DNA of 64,000 bases from Pedobacter sp. WC2423 (GTDB lineage Bacteria; Bacteroidota; Bacteroidia; Sphingobacteriales; Sphingobacteriaceae). The translations under genes and the position numbers were made by a program. The stretch spans positions 5,828,001-5,892,000 of the forward strand of contig NZ_CP162005.1 of the NCBI RefSeq assembly GCF_040822065.1, given 5' to 3'. Positions 33,871 through 42,381 of this stretch are shown here, in pieces (within the stretch, counting starts at the first letter, position 1; the number at the start of each line of letters is the position of its first letter). The notes beneath the pieces were generated by a model. It searched no databases and was not told the origin of the DNA. It saw nothing but the letters and a program-made list of their open reading frames with translations.

Positions 33871-35012
33871 TATTCAGGAACAGTTAAAGTATGGCCGTGT
33901 GTTTTTTTGATGATCAAAGGTAGCAGGAATGGCAGCCGAACCATCCCGGCTAATAATTTTTCCGTTAAATATTCCTTTTCGAACAGGGCTGATAAAGTCC
34001 TTCCCATCCATAATCTGGATCTGAAGTGTTGATTCCACGCTATAAGATAGCGTTTTTCCATGGCAGTTCTGTCGGGGATCTCTCCTTTAAAAAACAAAAG
34101 CAATAATTCTGAGCAAATCCTGGCGCTGTGTATGGCCATGGCCATACCGTTTCCACACAAAGGATGTATCAATGCCGCAGTGTCGCCAATCATCAGGATA
34201 TGATCAACCACTGCTTCTCTGGCACCAAAAGAGAGTTGACTGATCGTTATTGGTGTATCAAACAGTGGTTCTGAGTTTTCAAAAAGACTTTTTAAGTGTT
34301 TATTCTGATACAGTACATTTTCCTGGTAAGCTGCGATATTTTTGTGTGTTTTGAAGGTTTCATAATTTGCCAGGTAACAGATATTGATTTTTTGCCCTTC
34401 AATTTTAGAAGCACCGCAATAGCCTCCTTTAAAATTATGCAATGCAACAAGCCCGTCTTCAAATTTACCAGCGTAATGTCCTTTTACAGCCAGAAATGGC
34501 GATTTATGCTGTATAAACTTTCTTTTTAATTTGAGGTCAATAGCAGAACGTTTGCCATAAGCACCAATCACCTGTCTGGCTATATATTGGTTTTCACTTT
34601 GCGTAGACACCAGGAAAGTATCTTTTTCATAAACTACACTGCTTACTGTATCCTGTATTACCCGGCCTCCTCTGGCCAGAAATTTTTGATAGAGAAAATG
34701 ATCCAGCTGATAGCGGCTCACTCCAAATCCGCCCAGAGGTAACCGGGTAGAAATACGACGTCCTGAAACTGTAGAAAATTGCATTTTAGAAATTACCGAA
34801 GGATGCAGTACTGCCGGATCAGCATCCAGCCATTTTAAATAGGGGAGAACCTCATTAGAAATATATTCACCACAAACTTTATGATGAGGATAGGTATCCT
34901 TTTCAATCAGGATTACCTCAATCCCTGCTTGCTGAAGATGTAATGCTGCGGTTAATCCGGCTAATCCGCCACCTATAATAAGAATATCAGTTTGAACAGG
35001 CATAAATAACAT
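33870..35012 (-). CDS. FAD-dependent oxidoreductase (hydroxylase/geranylgeranyl-reductase-like)
   Basis: 380 residues; an internal ATG at 35003 is an equally likely start. The dinucleotide-binding motif GGGLAG is at 14-19, CGEY near 47-50, and the FAD-binding motif MIGDTAALIHPLCGNG near 275-290. These place it in the flavoprotein monooxygenase/reductase superfamily. By analogy with SrsC it could hydroxylate the ring to allow quinone formation. It is the first gene of a seven-gene operon; the upstream region ends at the pgl terminator. Confidence 0.88.
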   Translation of the reverse strand: MLFMPVQTDILIIGGGLAGLTAALHLQQAGIEVILIEKDTYPHHKVCGEYISNEVLPYLKWLDADPAVLHPSVISKMQFSTVSGRRISTRLPLGGFGVSRYQLDHFLYQKFLARGGRVIQDTVSSVVYEKDTFLVSTQSENQYIARQVIGAYGKRSAIDLKLKRKFIQHKSPFLAVKGHYAGKFEDGLVALHNFKGGYCGASKIEGQKINICYLANYETFKTHKNIAAYQENVLYQNKHLKSLFENSEPLFDTPITISQLSFGAREAVVDHILMIGDTAALIHPLCGNGMAMAIHSARICSELLLLFFKGEIPDRTAMEKRYLIAWNQHFRSRLWMGRTLSALFEKEYLTEKLLAGMVRLPFLLPLIIKKTHGHTLTVPE

Positions 35013-35180
35013 GGGGAATAAGAAGCGTAATCTTACAACAGCTTACCGGACTATTTGTTTAAGACTAAAAAGGAGCAATGATTTATTTCTGTTGTTTTTA
35101 GTAAAAGTTACTTAGGAGGCTTTCTGTCTTTTTGTCGATTTCGGCAATGTGTGAAAAGCCATTGACCAAAACCTCACAAA

Positions 35181-35211
35181 AAAACCCTGTTCCTATCCGG
35201 AACAGGGTTTT
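35181..35211 (-). terminator. Terminator of the ppgK-gnd-zwf-pgl operon
   Basis: A 13-bp perfect stem (35181-35193 with 35199-35211) and 5-base loop, 20 bases after the pgl stop on the minus strand, with a T-run on exit. It insulates the polyketide operon downstream. Confidence 0.93.
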
Positions 35212-35230
35212 TTACAGGATAGATTATTGG

Positions 35231-35956
35231 TTAGTTATCCAGCAATTTTGCTGCTTCACTATCCAGGAACCAGGTCAGGCTTCCGTCAATCGGATCAATC
35301 AATTGTGATGGATACAATTCAGGAGTCTTAGGATCATCCTCAATGACATGTTTTAATGCATCGGCTTTAGCCTCACCAAATACAAGGAAGGCAACATTTT
35401 TAGCCTTATTGATCAATGGCGCTGTAAAACTGATTCTGTAGGTCGCTAATTTCTCTACATATACACTTTCTACAGTTACTACTTTACTGTCTAAAATATC
35501 AGTTCCAGGGAACAATGAAGCCGTATGTCCATCATCACCCATACCTAATAAAATAAGATCAAAAGCAAGGTCAGCACCACCAAAATGAGTAGTGATTGCT
35601 TTAGCATATTCGATTGCAGCCTTTTCAGGAGCTAATGTGGTATCTACAAAAAAGATATGGTCTGCAGCGATATTCAAAGGGGCTAATATTGATTTATTTG
35701 CCATTAAGCCATTATAGCTCTCATGCCCGGGCGGAACATTACGTTCATCGCCGATGAAGAAAAATACCTTGGACCAATCTAACTTTTCACGATAAGTTGT
35801 TGACAGCATCTCATATAATTCTTTAGGAGAATTACCGCCGGTAAGCACAAAATTAAAACAATCCTTTTCTGCAATCGCTTTTTCAGCAATTGCGATCACG
35901 TAATCTGCCAAATCTTTCAGCAGCTCACTTTTTGTTTTATATATCAGTAAGTTCAT
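35231..35956 (-). CDS. pgl: 6-phosphogluconolactonase
   Basis: 241 residues, DevB/SOL family. FVLTGGNSPKELYEML (residues ~37-52) and FFIGDERNVPPGHESYNG (~86-103) bind phosphosugar; LILLGMGDDGHTASLFPGTD carries the catalytic His. It hydrolyses 6-phosphogluconolactone in the oxidative pentose phosphate pathway. It lies one base after zwf, the enzyme supplying its substrate. Confidence 0.95.
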   Translation of the reverse strand: MNLLIYKTKSELLKDLADYVIAIAEKAIAEKDCFNFVLTGGNSPKELYEMLSTTYREKLDWSKVFFFIGDERNVPPGHESYNGLMANKSILAPLNIAADHIFFVDTTLAPEKAAIEYAKAITTHFGGADLAFDLILLGMGDDGHTASLFPGTDILDSKVVTVESVYVEKLATYRISFTAPLINKAKNVAFLVFGEAKADALKHVIEDDPKTPELYPSQLIDPIDGSLTWFLDSEAAKLLDN

Positions 35957-35957
35957 G

Positions 35958-37472
35958 CTAGTCTTTATTTTTTAAAGGTAAGGTGAACCAGTGGAAACCG
36001 TCTCTGGCAATCAGTGCTTCGGCATCTTCAGGGCCCCATGAATCAGCAGGGTAATTAGGGAAACTTAATGAAGTTTTACTTTCCCATGCGTTGATGACAG
36101 GCATTAATAATTCCCATGCACTTTCTACCTGATCTGCACGCATAAATTGCGTCTGATCTGCAATCATTACATCCAGTAATAAAGTCTCGTAGGCCTCTGG
36201 TGCTTCAGCACTATAAGTTCCTTTATAGTCAAAAACCATGTCAACTGGATTCAGTACCATGTCCAGTCCAGGTCTTTTTGCCTGTACCTGTAAACGGATA
36301 CTCATTTCTGGCTGAATACTGATGATCAGCCTGTTTTGCTGCCAGTGTTCAGTTACACCCGCAGGGAAAACCTGGTGAGGAACATCCTTAAACTGTATCG
36401 TAATCAGAGAAGAAGTCTGGAACAGACGTTTACCTGTACGTACATAGAAAGGAATTCCCTGCCAGCGCCAGTTATCCACGAAGAATTTGGCTGCTGCAAA
36501 AGTTTCTGTATTAGACTCAGGTGCCACATCTTTTTCAGAACGGTAACCAGGAACTTCTTTACCCTCAACCCATCCTTTAGAATACTGTCCGCGAACAGTG
36601 CTCATACGGATATCATCAGGCCCAAAAGGACGCATAGCTTTCAATACATCAACTTTCTTATTTCTGATTTCGTCAGCATCAAAATTGATAGGCGTTTCCA
36701 TACCAATTAAACAAAGAAGCTGTAAAATATGATTCTGGATCATATCTCTTAAAGCACCGGCACCATCATAATAACCACCACGATCTCCAACACCCAATTG
36801 CTCGGTTACAGAAATCTGTACGTGATCAATATAAGTACGGTTCCAGAGTGGTTCAAGGAATGAATTGGCAAAGCGGAAAGCCATAATATTCTGAACAGTT
36901 TCCTTACCCAGATAATGGTCAATTCTGTAGATCTGTTTCTCCGTGAAAATTCCGGTTAACAATTTATTTAATTCCTTTGCAGTTTCTAAATCACGACCGA
37001 AAGGCTTTTCAATTACGATACGGCAATTGTCTTCATTACCAGCAAGATCATATTTAGCAATACATTCTGCGATTAACGGGAATAAATTTGGTGCTACTGC
37101 CAGGTAATAAATCACCTGCGTTTTAGGGCCGAATTTTTTCCTGAGCTTTTCAATGCTTATTTTAAGATCCTGGAAAGTTTCAGGAGCAGATACATCTACA
37201 GGGTTGTAGTATACATTTTCTGCAAAACCATCCCATTTTTCTTTTTTAACCTTACCGGCACGGGAGAAACTATTTACCCCCTCCATAATCGTGTTACGGA
37301 ACTGTACATCAGTGAGCTTGCTTCTCGCTGTTCCGATGATTGCATAATCTTTAGGCATATAGCCATCAGAATACAAGTTATAAAGTGCTGGCGCAAGTTT
37401 GCGCATATTTAAATCCCCAGTGCCACCAAAGATGACAAAAACGGTTGGGTTAAGGCATTGACTTGTTTTCAT
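35958..37472 (-). CDS. zwf: Glucose-6-phosphate 1-dehydrogenase
   Basis: 504 residues, the usual length. FVIFGGTGDLNMRKLAPALY (12-31) is the NADP-binding segment; RIDHYLGKETVQN near 182-194 holds the catalytic region with the conserved His. It oxidises glucose-6-P to 6-phosphogluconolactone and makes NADPH. It is preceded by an intercistronic hairpin in the 84-bp gap after gnd and followed directly by pgl. Confidence 0.97.
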   Translation of the reverse strand: MKTSQCLNPTVFVIFGGTGDLNMRKLAPALYNLYSDGYMPKDYAIIGTARSKLTDVQFRNTIMEGVNSFSRAGKVKKEKWDGFAENVYYNPVDVSAPETFQDLKISIEKLRKKFGPKTQVIYYLAVAPNLFPLIAECIAKYDLAGNEDNCRIVIEKPFGRDLETAKELNKLLTGIFTEKQIYRIDHYLGKETVQNIMAFRFANSFLEPLWNRTYIDHVQISVTEQLGVGDRGGYYDGAGALRDMIQNHILQLLCLIGMETPINFDADEIRNKKVDVLKAMRPFGPDDIRMSTVRGQYSKGWVEGKEVPGYRSEKDVAPESNTETFAAAKFFVDNWRWQGIPFYVRTGKRLFQTSSLITIQFKDVPHQVFPAGVTEHWQQNRLIISIQPEMSIRLQVQAKRPGLDMVLNPVDMVFDYKGTYSAEAPEAYETLLLDVMIADQTQFMRADQVESAWELLMPVINAWESKTSLSFPNYPADSWGPEDAEALIARDGFHWFTLPLKNKD

Positions 37473-37502
37473 TAGTGCATATTTTATTTATCGGTGATGA
37501 AG

Positions 37503-37550
37503 CCTGAATGAGCTGATAATGGCTTTCCTGCTTTTGTAAGCTCATCCAGG
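37503..37550 (-). repeat. Intercistronic hairpin between gnd and zwf
   Basis: A 12-bp stem with one mismatch (37503-37514 with 37539-37550) and a 24-base loop. On the minus strand it has no following T-tract, so it is more likely an mRNA structure than a terminator. Confidence 0.5.
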
Positions 37551-37566
37551 TTTCATTTCTTTTATA

Positions 37567-38982
37567 TTACGATTTTACTGGATTCCAGATAGCATGAAAC
37601 GTTCCTTCTGCATCAGTACGTTCAAACTGGTGTGCACCAAAAAAGTCTCTTTGTGCCTGAATTAAATTAGAAGGCATTCTTTCTGTTTTTAACGAATCGA
37701 AATAGGTCAGGGCAGAAGCAAATGCGGGAACAGCTAATCCTGTTAATACCGTGTGGCTAACTACAGATCTCATGCCCGGAAGGATTTCTTCTAATTTTTT
37801 TGCGATACCTGCATCAGCATAAAGATGCTCCAGATCTGGTTGTTTTTTATAAGCCTGGTAAATATCTTCTAAGAATTCAGCTCTGATGATACATCCACCA
37901 CGCCAGATTTGTGCGATTTCATGTAAATTCAGTTCATATTCATAAGTAATAGATGCCTGCCATAATAAATGAAGACCTTGCGCATAAGAAGAAATTACAG
38001 CAAAATATAAAGCCTGTTCCAGCTCAACAATAAATTGATCTTTATCTCCAACAGCATATTTGCCCTGAGTATAAGTTTTAGATAACGCAGTACGTAAGCT
38101 TTTGAATTTCGATAAATCTCTTGTACTTACCGCTTCATTGATAGAAGGAATTGGTAACTGTAAATCCATCGATACTTGTGATGTCCATTTTCCAGTACCT
38201 TTGGATTTCGCTTCATCTTTGATGTAATCAACCAGGTAACCACCAGTTTTTTCATCTTTGAAAGCAAAGATATCTTTAGTCACTTCTAATAAGAAAGACT
38301 GTAAACGACCATTGTTCCACTGCTCAAATACATCATGAATCTGCTCATTTGAATATTCAAGTGCATTTTTCATAATGTCATAAGCCTCAGCCAACAACTG
38401 CATCATGGCATATTCTATACCATTATGTACCATTTTTACAAAGTGACCTGAAGCTCCGGGGCCAATATAAGCCACACACGGATCACCATTTACTTTAGCA
38501 GAAACAGCTTCGAGAATCTCTTGCATCACCCCATAAGCAGTCTTATCGCCACCTGGCATAATGCTCGGGCCAAAACGTGCACCTTCTTCACCACCAGAAA
38601 TACCCATGCCGAAGAAGTGGATTCCATGACCAGAAAGATCAACTGCTCTTTTGCTGGTATCTGTAAAATGAGAGTTTCCACTATCAATAATAATATCACC
38701 TTTATCCAGTAAAGGTAAAAGCTCCTCAATAACACTGTCAACAATTGGTCCTGCAGGTACAAGAAGCATAATTCTTCTTGGTAACTCCAGACTTCCAATA
38801 AAATCTTCTAATGAGCCGTAGGCCGTCAGATTGTGCTTTGCACCATCTTCCTTAAGTTTCTGGATCATTTTCGGATCCTTGTCATAACCTGTTACTGCAA
38901 AGCCTTTATCGGCCATATTCAGTAATAAATTGCGGCCCATTGTACCAAGGCCTATCATTCCTAATGTGAATTTACTTTCCAT
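37567..38982 (-). CDS. gnd: 6-phosphogluconate dehydrogenase (decarboxylating)
   Basis: 471 residues from the ATG at 38982 (MESKFTLGMIGLGTMG). An open frame from 39051 runs through the upstream kinase gene, so I reject it. GLGTMGRN is the NADP Rossmann motif. ISGGEEGARFGPSIMPGG and KMVHNGIEYAMMQLLAEAY hold the catalytic Lys/Glu region. It gives ribulose-5-P, CO2 and NADPH. It overlaps the kinase gene by 11 bp. Confidence 0.96.
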   Translation of the reverse strand: MESKFTLGMIGLGTMGRNLLLNMADKGFAVTGYDKDPKMIQKLKEDGAKHNLTAYGSLEDFIGSLELPRRIMLLVPAGPIVDSVIEELLPLLDKGDIIIDSGNSHFTDTSKRAVDLSGHGIHFFGMGISGGEEGARFGPSIMPGGDKTAYGVMQEILEAVSAKVNGDPCVAYIGPGASGHFVKMVHNGIEYAMMQLLAEAYDIMKNALEYSNEQIHDVFEQWNNGRLQSFLLEVTKDIFAFKDEKTGGYLVDYIKDEAKSKGTGKWTSQVSMDLQLPIPSINEAVSTRDLSKFKSLRTALSKTYTQGKYAVGDKDQFIVELEQALYFAVISSYAQGLHLLWQASITYEYELNLHEIAQIWRGGCIIRAEFLEDIYQAYKKQPDLEHLYADAGIAKKLEEILPGMRSVVSHTVLTGLAVPAFASALTYFDSLKTERMPSNLIQAQRDFFGAHQFERTDAEGTFHAIWNPVKS

Positions 38983-39748
38983 TTGTTGTATTTGATTTTG
39001 GATAGGTAGTGAAAACGTGATATTTTTCCCTGGCAGCCCATAATTTTGCACCGCCTTTTATCCCATCCCTGTTAGAAACAAGGTGAATATTGTGCTCTAG
39101 TTCAAAATTGATGTGTTTAGAATTTCCGCCTCCAAGATAAAGTACATCATAGTTAAACACTGTTTTATAAATTTCTATAATTCGTTTTAGTCTTTCGTTC
39201 CATTTTTTGTCGCCTTCTTTCTGGAAAGCTTTCTCACCTATATAATCATCATAATCCTTGTTTTTAGTTACCGGAAGATGAGAAAGTTCAAGGTGCGGAA
39301 GTAATTCTCCGTCAAAAGTTAAGGCCGTACCAAAACCTGTACCTAAGGTAAGTACGATTTCAAAACCCTTACCTGATATAATGCCCAGTGCCTGTTGATC
39401 CGCATCGTTAATTAACCGGACAGGTTTGCCTAAAGTATCACTGATATGCTGTGCAAGCGGATAACCTGCCCATTGGTTTTTCGCTAAGTTAGGGGCCGTT
39501 TCCACGATACCACATTTTACATAACCGGGAAAACCAATGGCAATTTTACTGTAAGGGGTAAGCGGGGCAACCAATTCATGAATAACTTTGATTACATTTT
39601 CAGGAGTTGAATCCTTTGGTGTTGGCAGTTTTGTATATTCAGAGAATAGTTCGCCATTTTCTTTTAAGATACAGGCCTTGATACCGGTCCCGCCAATATC
39701 AATTGATAAAATATTGGTACTCTCTTTTTCTTGCTCGTTGTTGGCCAT
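38972..39748 (-). CDS. ppgK: ROK-family glucokinase, polyphosphate-glucokinase-like
   Basis: 258 residues. The ATP/polyphosphate-binding SIDIGGTGIKACIL (residues ~15-28), AIGFPGYVKCGI, NDADQQALG with the catalytic Asp, and LTLGTGFGTALTFDG resemble actinobacterial polyphosphate glucokinases more than E. coli Glk. It phosphorylates glucose to glucose-6-P, the first substrate of the operon, in order ppgK, gnd, zwf, pgl. Use of polyphosphate rather than ATP is inferred and not proven. Confidence 0.82.
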   Translation of the reverse strand: MANNEQEKESTNILSIDIGGTGIKACILKENGELFSEYTKLPTPKDSTPENVIKVIHELVAPLTPYSKIAIGFPGYVKCGIVETAPNLAKNQWAGYPLAQHISDTLGKPVRLINDADQQALGIISGKGFEIVLTLGTGFGTALTFDGELLPHLELSHLPVTKNKDYDDYIGEKAFQKEGDKKWNERLKRIIEIYKTVFNYDVLYLGGGNSKHINFELEHNIHLVSNRDGIKGGAKLWAAREKYHVFTTYPKSNTTNGK

Positions 39749-39955
39749 ATTTCTTTTTTTATGAATATTGCTTTTTATGCCTTGCTGCCAATGTTTGACG
39801 ACTCAAATTAACAAATTTCCAGCCATATAAAACCAGAAACCAGGTAAGAATATCCAATTATCGGGCTTAATTGATGAAAAACTCAGCAAAGCGTATTTAA
39901 ACGTGAATTTAGCGGTTAATTTGATATCTCTATGACTTTTTAACTATTTATACAG

Positions 39956-40588
39956 TTATTTTTTTTGCCCTAAAATATCAATTTTATCAGATAAAGAGAT
40001 GCCGCCTGGGTTACATCCGGGTTTACCTTCAGGAACTTCCATGTTTAAGTGTCCAAAGTACACTTTCCATACCGGAAAATAAGCACCCGAACCCGGTTCT
40101 TTGTAAGTCATCGGGAATAATTTGAAAAAAGGTTTATTCTTGTTGGCCGCTTTGAAGGCATCATATATCAATTCAGAACAATAGTATTTTCCATTGTTAT
40201 ATAAGTACTGATCATCGTACAGCACACCCATCTGTGCCATTGAAAATGCCAGTGCTGCTGGGATTACCTTTTGATAAGCAGGTTTTAATCTCCCCACATA
40301 ATGCGGATGTGCAGATTTGGACAAAAATGTTTGGAGTGGCGTAAGGTGTACATTTTTTCCGGAGGCTTCAATGATCAGCACACTATCGTTTCTTAGCAGC
40401 ACCATTCCCATATGACTGAATTTATTTCCCTCATAGCCTTGCGTAACTGCATTGATCGCATCGCACAAAGGGCCGCAGTCTAAATTCTGGAAAATCAGAT
40501 CACCGGATTTTAATTGAATATTTTCCTGTGCTTTTGCATAAAAAGATAAAAGCAAGGCTGATAAAATACAAATCAATAATTTACGCAT
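39956..40588 (-). CDS. YiiX-type papain-like (NlpC/P60 superfamily) hydrolase, exported
   Basis: 210 residues from the ATG at 40588, the start of a clear signal peptide (MRKLLICILSALLLSFYAKA); an upstream ATG at 40615 overlaps the previous gene. LKSGDLIFQ, then NKFSHMGMVL with a conserved His, and KYYCSELIYDAF with the catalytic Cys are the motifs of the permuted YaeF/YiiX family. Members are thought to act on amide or ester bonds in the cell envelope. It starts 7 bases after the preceding stop. Confidence 0.85.
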   Translation of the reverse strand: MRKLLICILSALLLSFYAKAQENIQLKSGDLIFQNLDCGPLCDAINAVTQGYEGNKFSHMGMVLLRNDSVLIIEASGKNVHLTPLQTFLSKSAHPHYVGRLKPAYQKVIPAALAFSMAQMGVLYDDQYLYNNGKYYCSELIYDAFKAANKNKPFFKLFPMTYKEPGSGAYFPVWKVYFGHLNMEVPEGKPGCNPGGISLSDKIDILGQKK

Positions 40589-40595
40589 GGTTGAT

Positions 40596-41330
40596 TTAGT
40601 AAGACATTTCTTCATTAATAGTATAAGCTGGCGGGGGAATGAAAAAGCGCTCCGTTAAAGTTACCTGTTCGATCAGGTTCGCTTTAATACCGATGTTCAA
40701 ACCTCTGGATAATGTTCCAATAGATAATGCACAGCCGGGTACACTTTTTAAATAACTGTATTGCTGCCAATATAAACGGGGAAGTTCAGGCGCATACCAA
40801 ACTGTGATTACATTTTCCGGAGAATGAGGATTAACAAAAACTGCTTTTTTACAAGCTTTTCCCGCAATAACCATGGTGCCTTCTTTCAACTGCATCACAA
40901 AATCAGCAGAGCTGATTACCATCATAGAGTCTCCGGCCATAGCAGTTTGTATATTAGGCATTTCAGCAGGATATTTCATCGCTGTTTTAGCCACAGTATC
41001 CAGTAAATAGCTTACGGTATCTCTTTTATCGGCTATAGTGATCCCTCCGCCTAAACCTCTTTGCTCTACCCTGATATATTCAGGGCTCAGGTAACAAATT
41101 AAAGAAGGGCCGTCATCCGGATATCCGGATACAGACATAGCCAGATCCATCATGGCCAGTTCTCCCCGGTCTTGTTTTGAAGAAGTTCCTTTTTGCTGCG
41201 GCTGACCGAAGTCCAGCGCATAGCTTATTTTCCATGCAGCAACACTTTTTACTTTCTTTAACTGCTGTCCGTTAACGAAAATAGCCGATGTCAGGAACAG
41301 CAGCAGGAGGTAACTCTTTTTATAATTCAA
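40596..41330 (-). CDS. Exported protein, GLPGLI/DUF4412-like
   Basis: 244 residues with a signal peptide (1-21, ending VNGQ). There is no nearby ATG; the frame starts with TTG at 41330, just after an in-frame stop, so TTG is the probable start. The segment KACKKAVFVNPHSPENVITV followed by WYAPELP resembles the GLPGLI or DUF4412 families of Bacteroidota, whose function is unknown. Confidence in the family is moderate. It is probably cotranscribed with the YiiX-like gene. Confidence 0.7.
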   Translation of the reverse strand: MNYKKSYLLLLFLTSAIFVNGQQLKKVKSVAAWKISYALDFGQPQQKGTSSKQDRGELAMMDLAMSVSGYPDDGPSLICYLSPEYIRVEQRGLGGGITIADKRDTVSYLLDTVAKTAMKYPAEMPNIQTAMAGDSMMVISSADFVMQLKEGTMVIAGKACKKAVFVNPHSPENVITVWYAPELPRLYWQQYSYLKSVPGCALSIGTLSRGLNIGIKANLIEQVTLTERFFIPPPAYTINEEMSY

Positions 41331-41734
41331 AATAAGTTGTGTTTATTATACAATGGTACAAAAAAAAGAGGTACTGTTTGATATTCACTGTGACCGGTTT
41401 GCTATTATCTTAATTTTTTACATTGCTGTTTCTTTTTTTTAGTTTATGCTGCAGTTTTTTTATAAAAAAGATTAATCTGAATAAAATATAGTTGCTTTTT
41501 TTTTAGATTACTTTTCCAAATATGCTGGTGTTGAATCGATATAGTATTTATTTATGATGTTTTTATAGTTGTGGATTATTTTTTCTCTGAATATTCTTAA
41601 TTAATAGATTTTAATTAGGTTTACTTATAGTGTTTAGGTAAGGTCAGCTGTTTTTTAAAAGAAAAGGTCTTCAATTATATCCTTCAGATAAAATTTGTTG
41701 TAATTATTGTTTGATTGTTATAAATTCATAGTTT
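41331..41734. other. 404-bp AT-rich intergenic region with no gene
   Basis: The stretch is very AT-rich with several T-runs and separates the minus-strand exported-protein operon from the plus-strand sigma gene. I see no reading frame, RNA gene or strong hairpin. It should hold both divergent promoters, but I found no exact TAnnTTTG element. Confidence 0.6.
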
Positions 41735-42319
41735 ATGGGCATGTATAGTGAGTATTCAGATGGTGAACTAACTGAATTATTGAAATCTGGTGATCGTTTT
41801 GCATTTACTGAAATTTATAATCGGTACTGGAGTGTCTTATATGCACAGGTTTATAAGATGCTCAGAGATGAAGATGATGCTAAAGACGTAATTCAGGAAA
41901 TATTCAGTAAACTTTGGATAAATGCAGCAGCAATTAAATCCAATCATAATTTAGGTGGCCTGTTATATACTGCCGCAAGAAATAAGGTGCTTAACAGTAT
42001 AGAGAAAAGTAAAGTCCGCCATGACTATGCAAAATCTATTGCTGCTTTTGTCTCAGAAACAGATCCTGATACTATAGATAAACTGGATGAAAAAAGACTC
42101 AGTAAAATTATTGAGCGCGAAATCCAGAGTCTGCCCCCAAAGATGCGGGAGATTTTTGAACTGAGCCGCAAAGAAAATCTTTCCCATAAAGAGATTGCCG
42201 AAAAGCTGAATTTATCAGACCAGACAGTGAAAAAGCAAGTGCAAAATGCCCTGAAAATTATCAGGCCCAGGATTGAACAAATAGGTTTTAGCTTAATTGT
42301 TTTAATTATTTTCAGATAA
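41735..42319 (+). CDS. ECF-type sigma factor (FecI-like, SusCD-associated)
   Basis: 194 residues. Region 2 (~25-95: DEDDAKDVIQEIFSKLWINA) and region 4 (~130-185: LSHKEIAEKLNLSDQTVKKQ) are clear. It precedes a FecR-like anti-sigma gene and SusC with an STN domain, the arrangement of cell-surface signalling in Bacteroidota, so it should direct transcription of the receptor operon when substrate binds. Confidence 0.93.
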   Translation: MGMYSEYSDGELTELLKSGDRFAFTEIYNRYWSVLYAQVYKMLRDEDDAKDVIQEIFSKLWINAAAIKSNHNLGGLLYTAARNKVLNSIEKSKVRHDYAKSIAAFVSETDPDTIDKLDEKRLSKIIEREIQSLPPKMREIFELSRKENLSHKEIAEKLNLSDQTVKKQVQNALKIIRPRIEQIGFSLIVLIIFR

Positions 42320-42381
42320 TTACTGATTCGTCTACCCCCTGATTCATCCTGAGCGGTTATTGTTATAAATAAGCACTCCAG

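Noticed and set aside
29533..35012. Flexirubin or aryl-polyene cluster
   Set aside because: No DarA/DarB pair, ammonia lyase, acyltransferases or multiple KS/CLF sets are present; the type III PKS points to a different product.
37567..39051. Longer gnd frame starting at 39051
   Set aside because: The extra 23 residues lie inside the kinase gene and are absent from the family; ATG 38982 gives the normal length.
40589..40615. Upstream start for the YiiX-like protein
   Set aside because: It overlaps the preceding coding end, and the signal peptide begins at the ATG at 40588.
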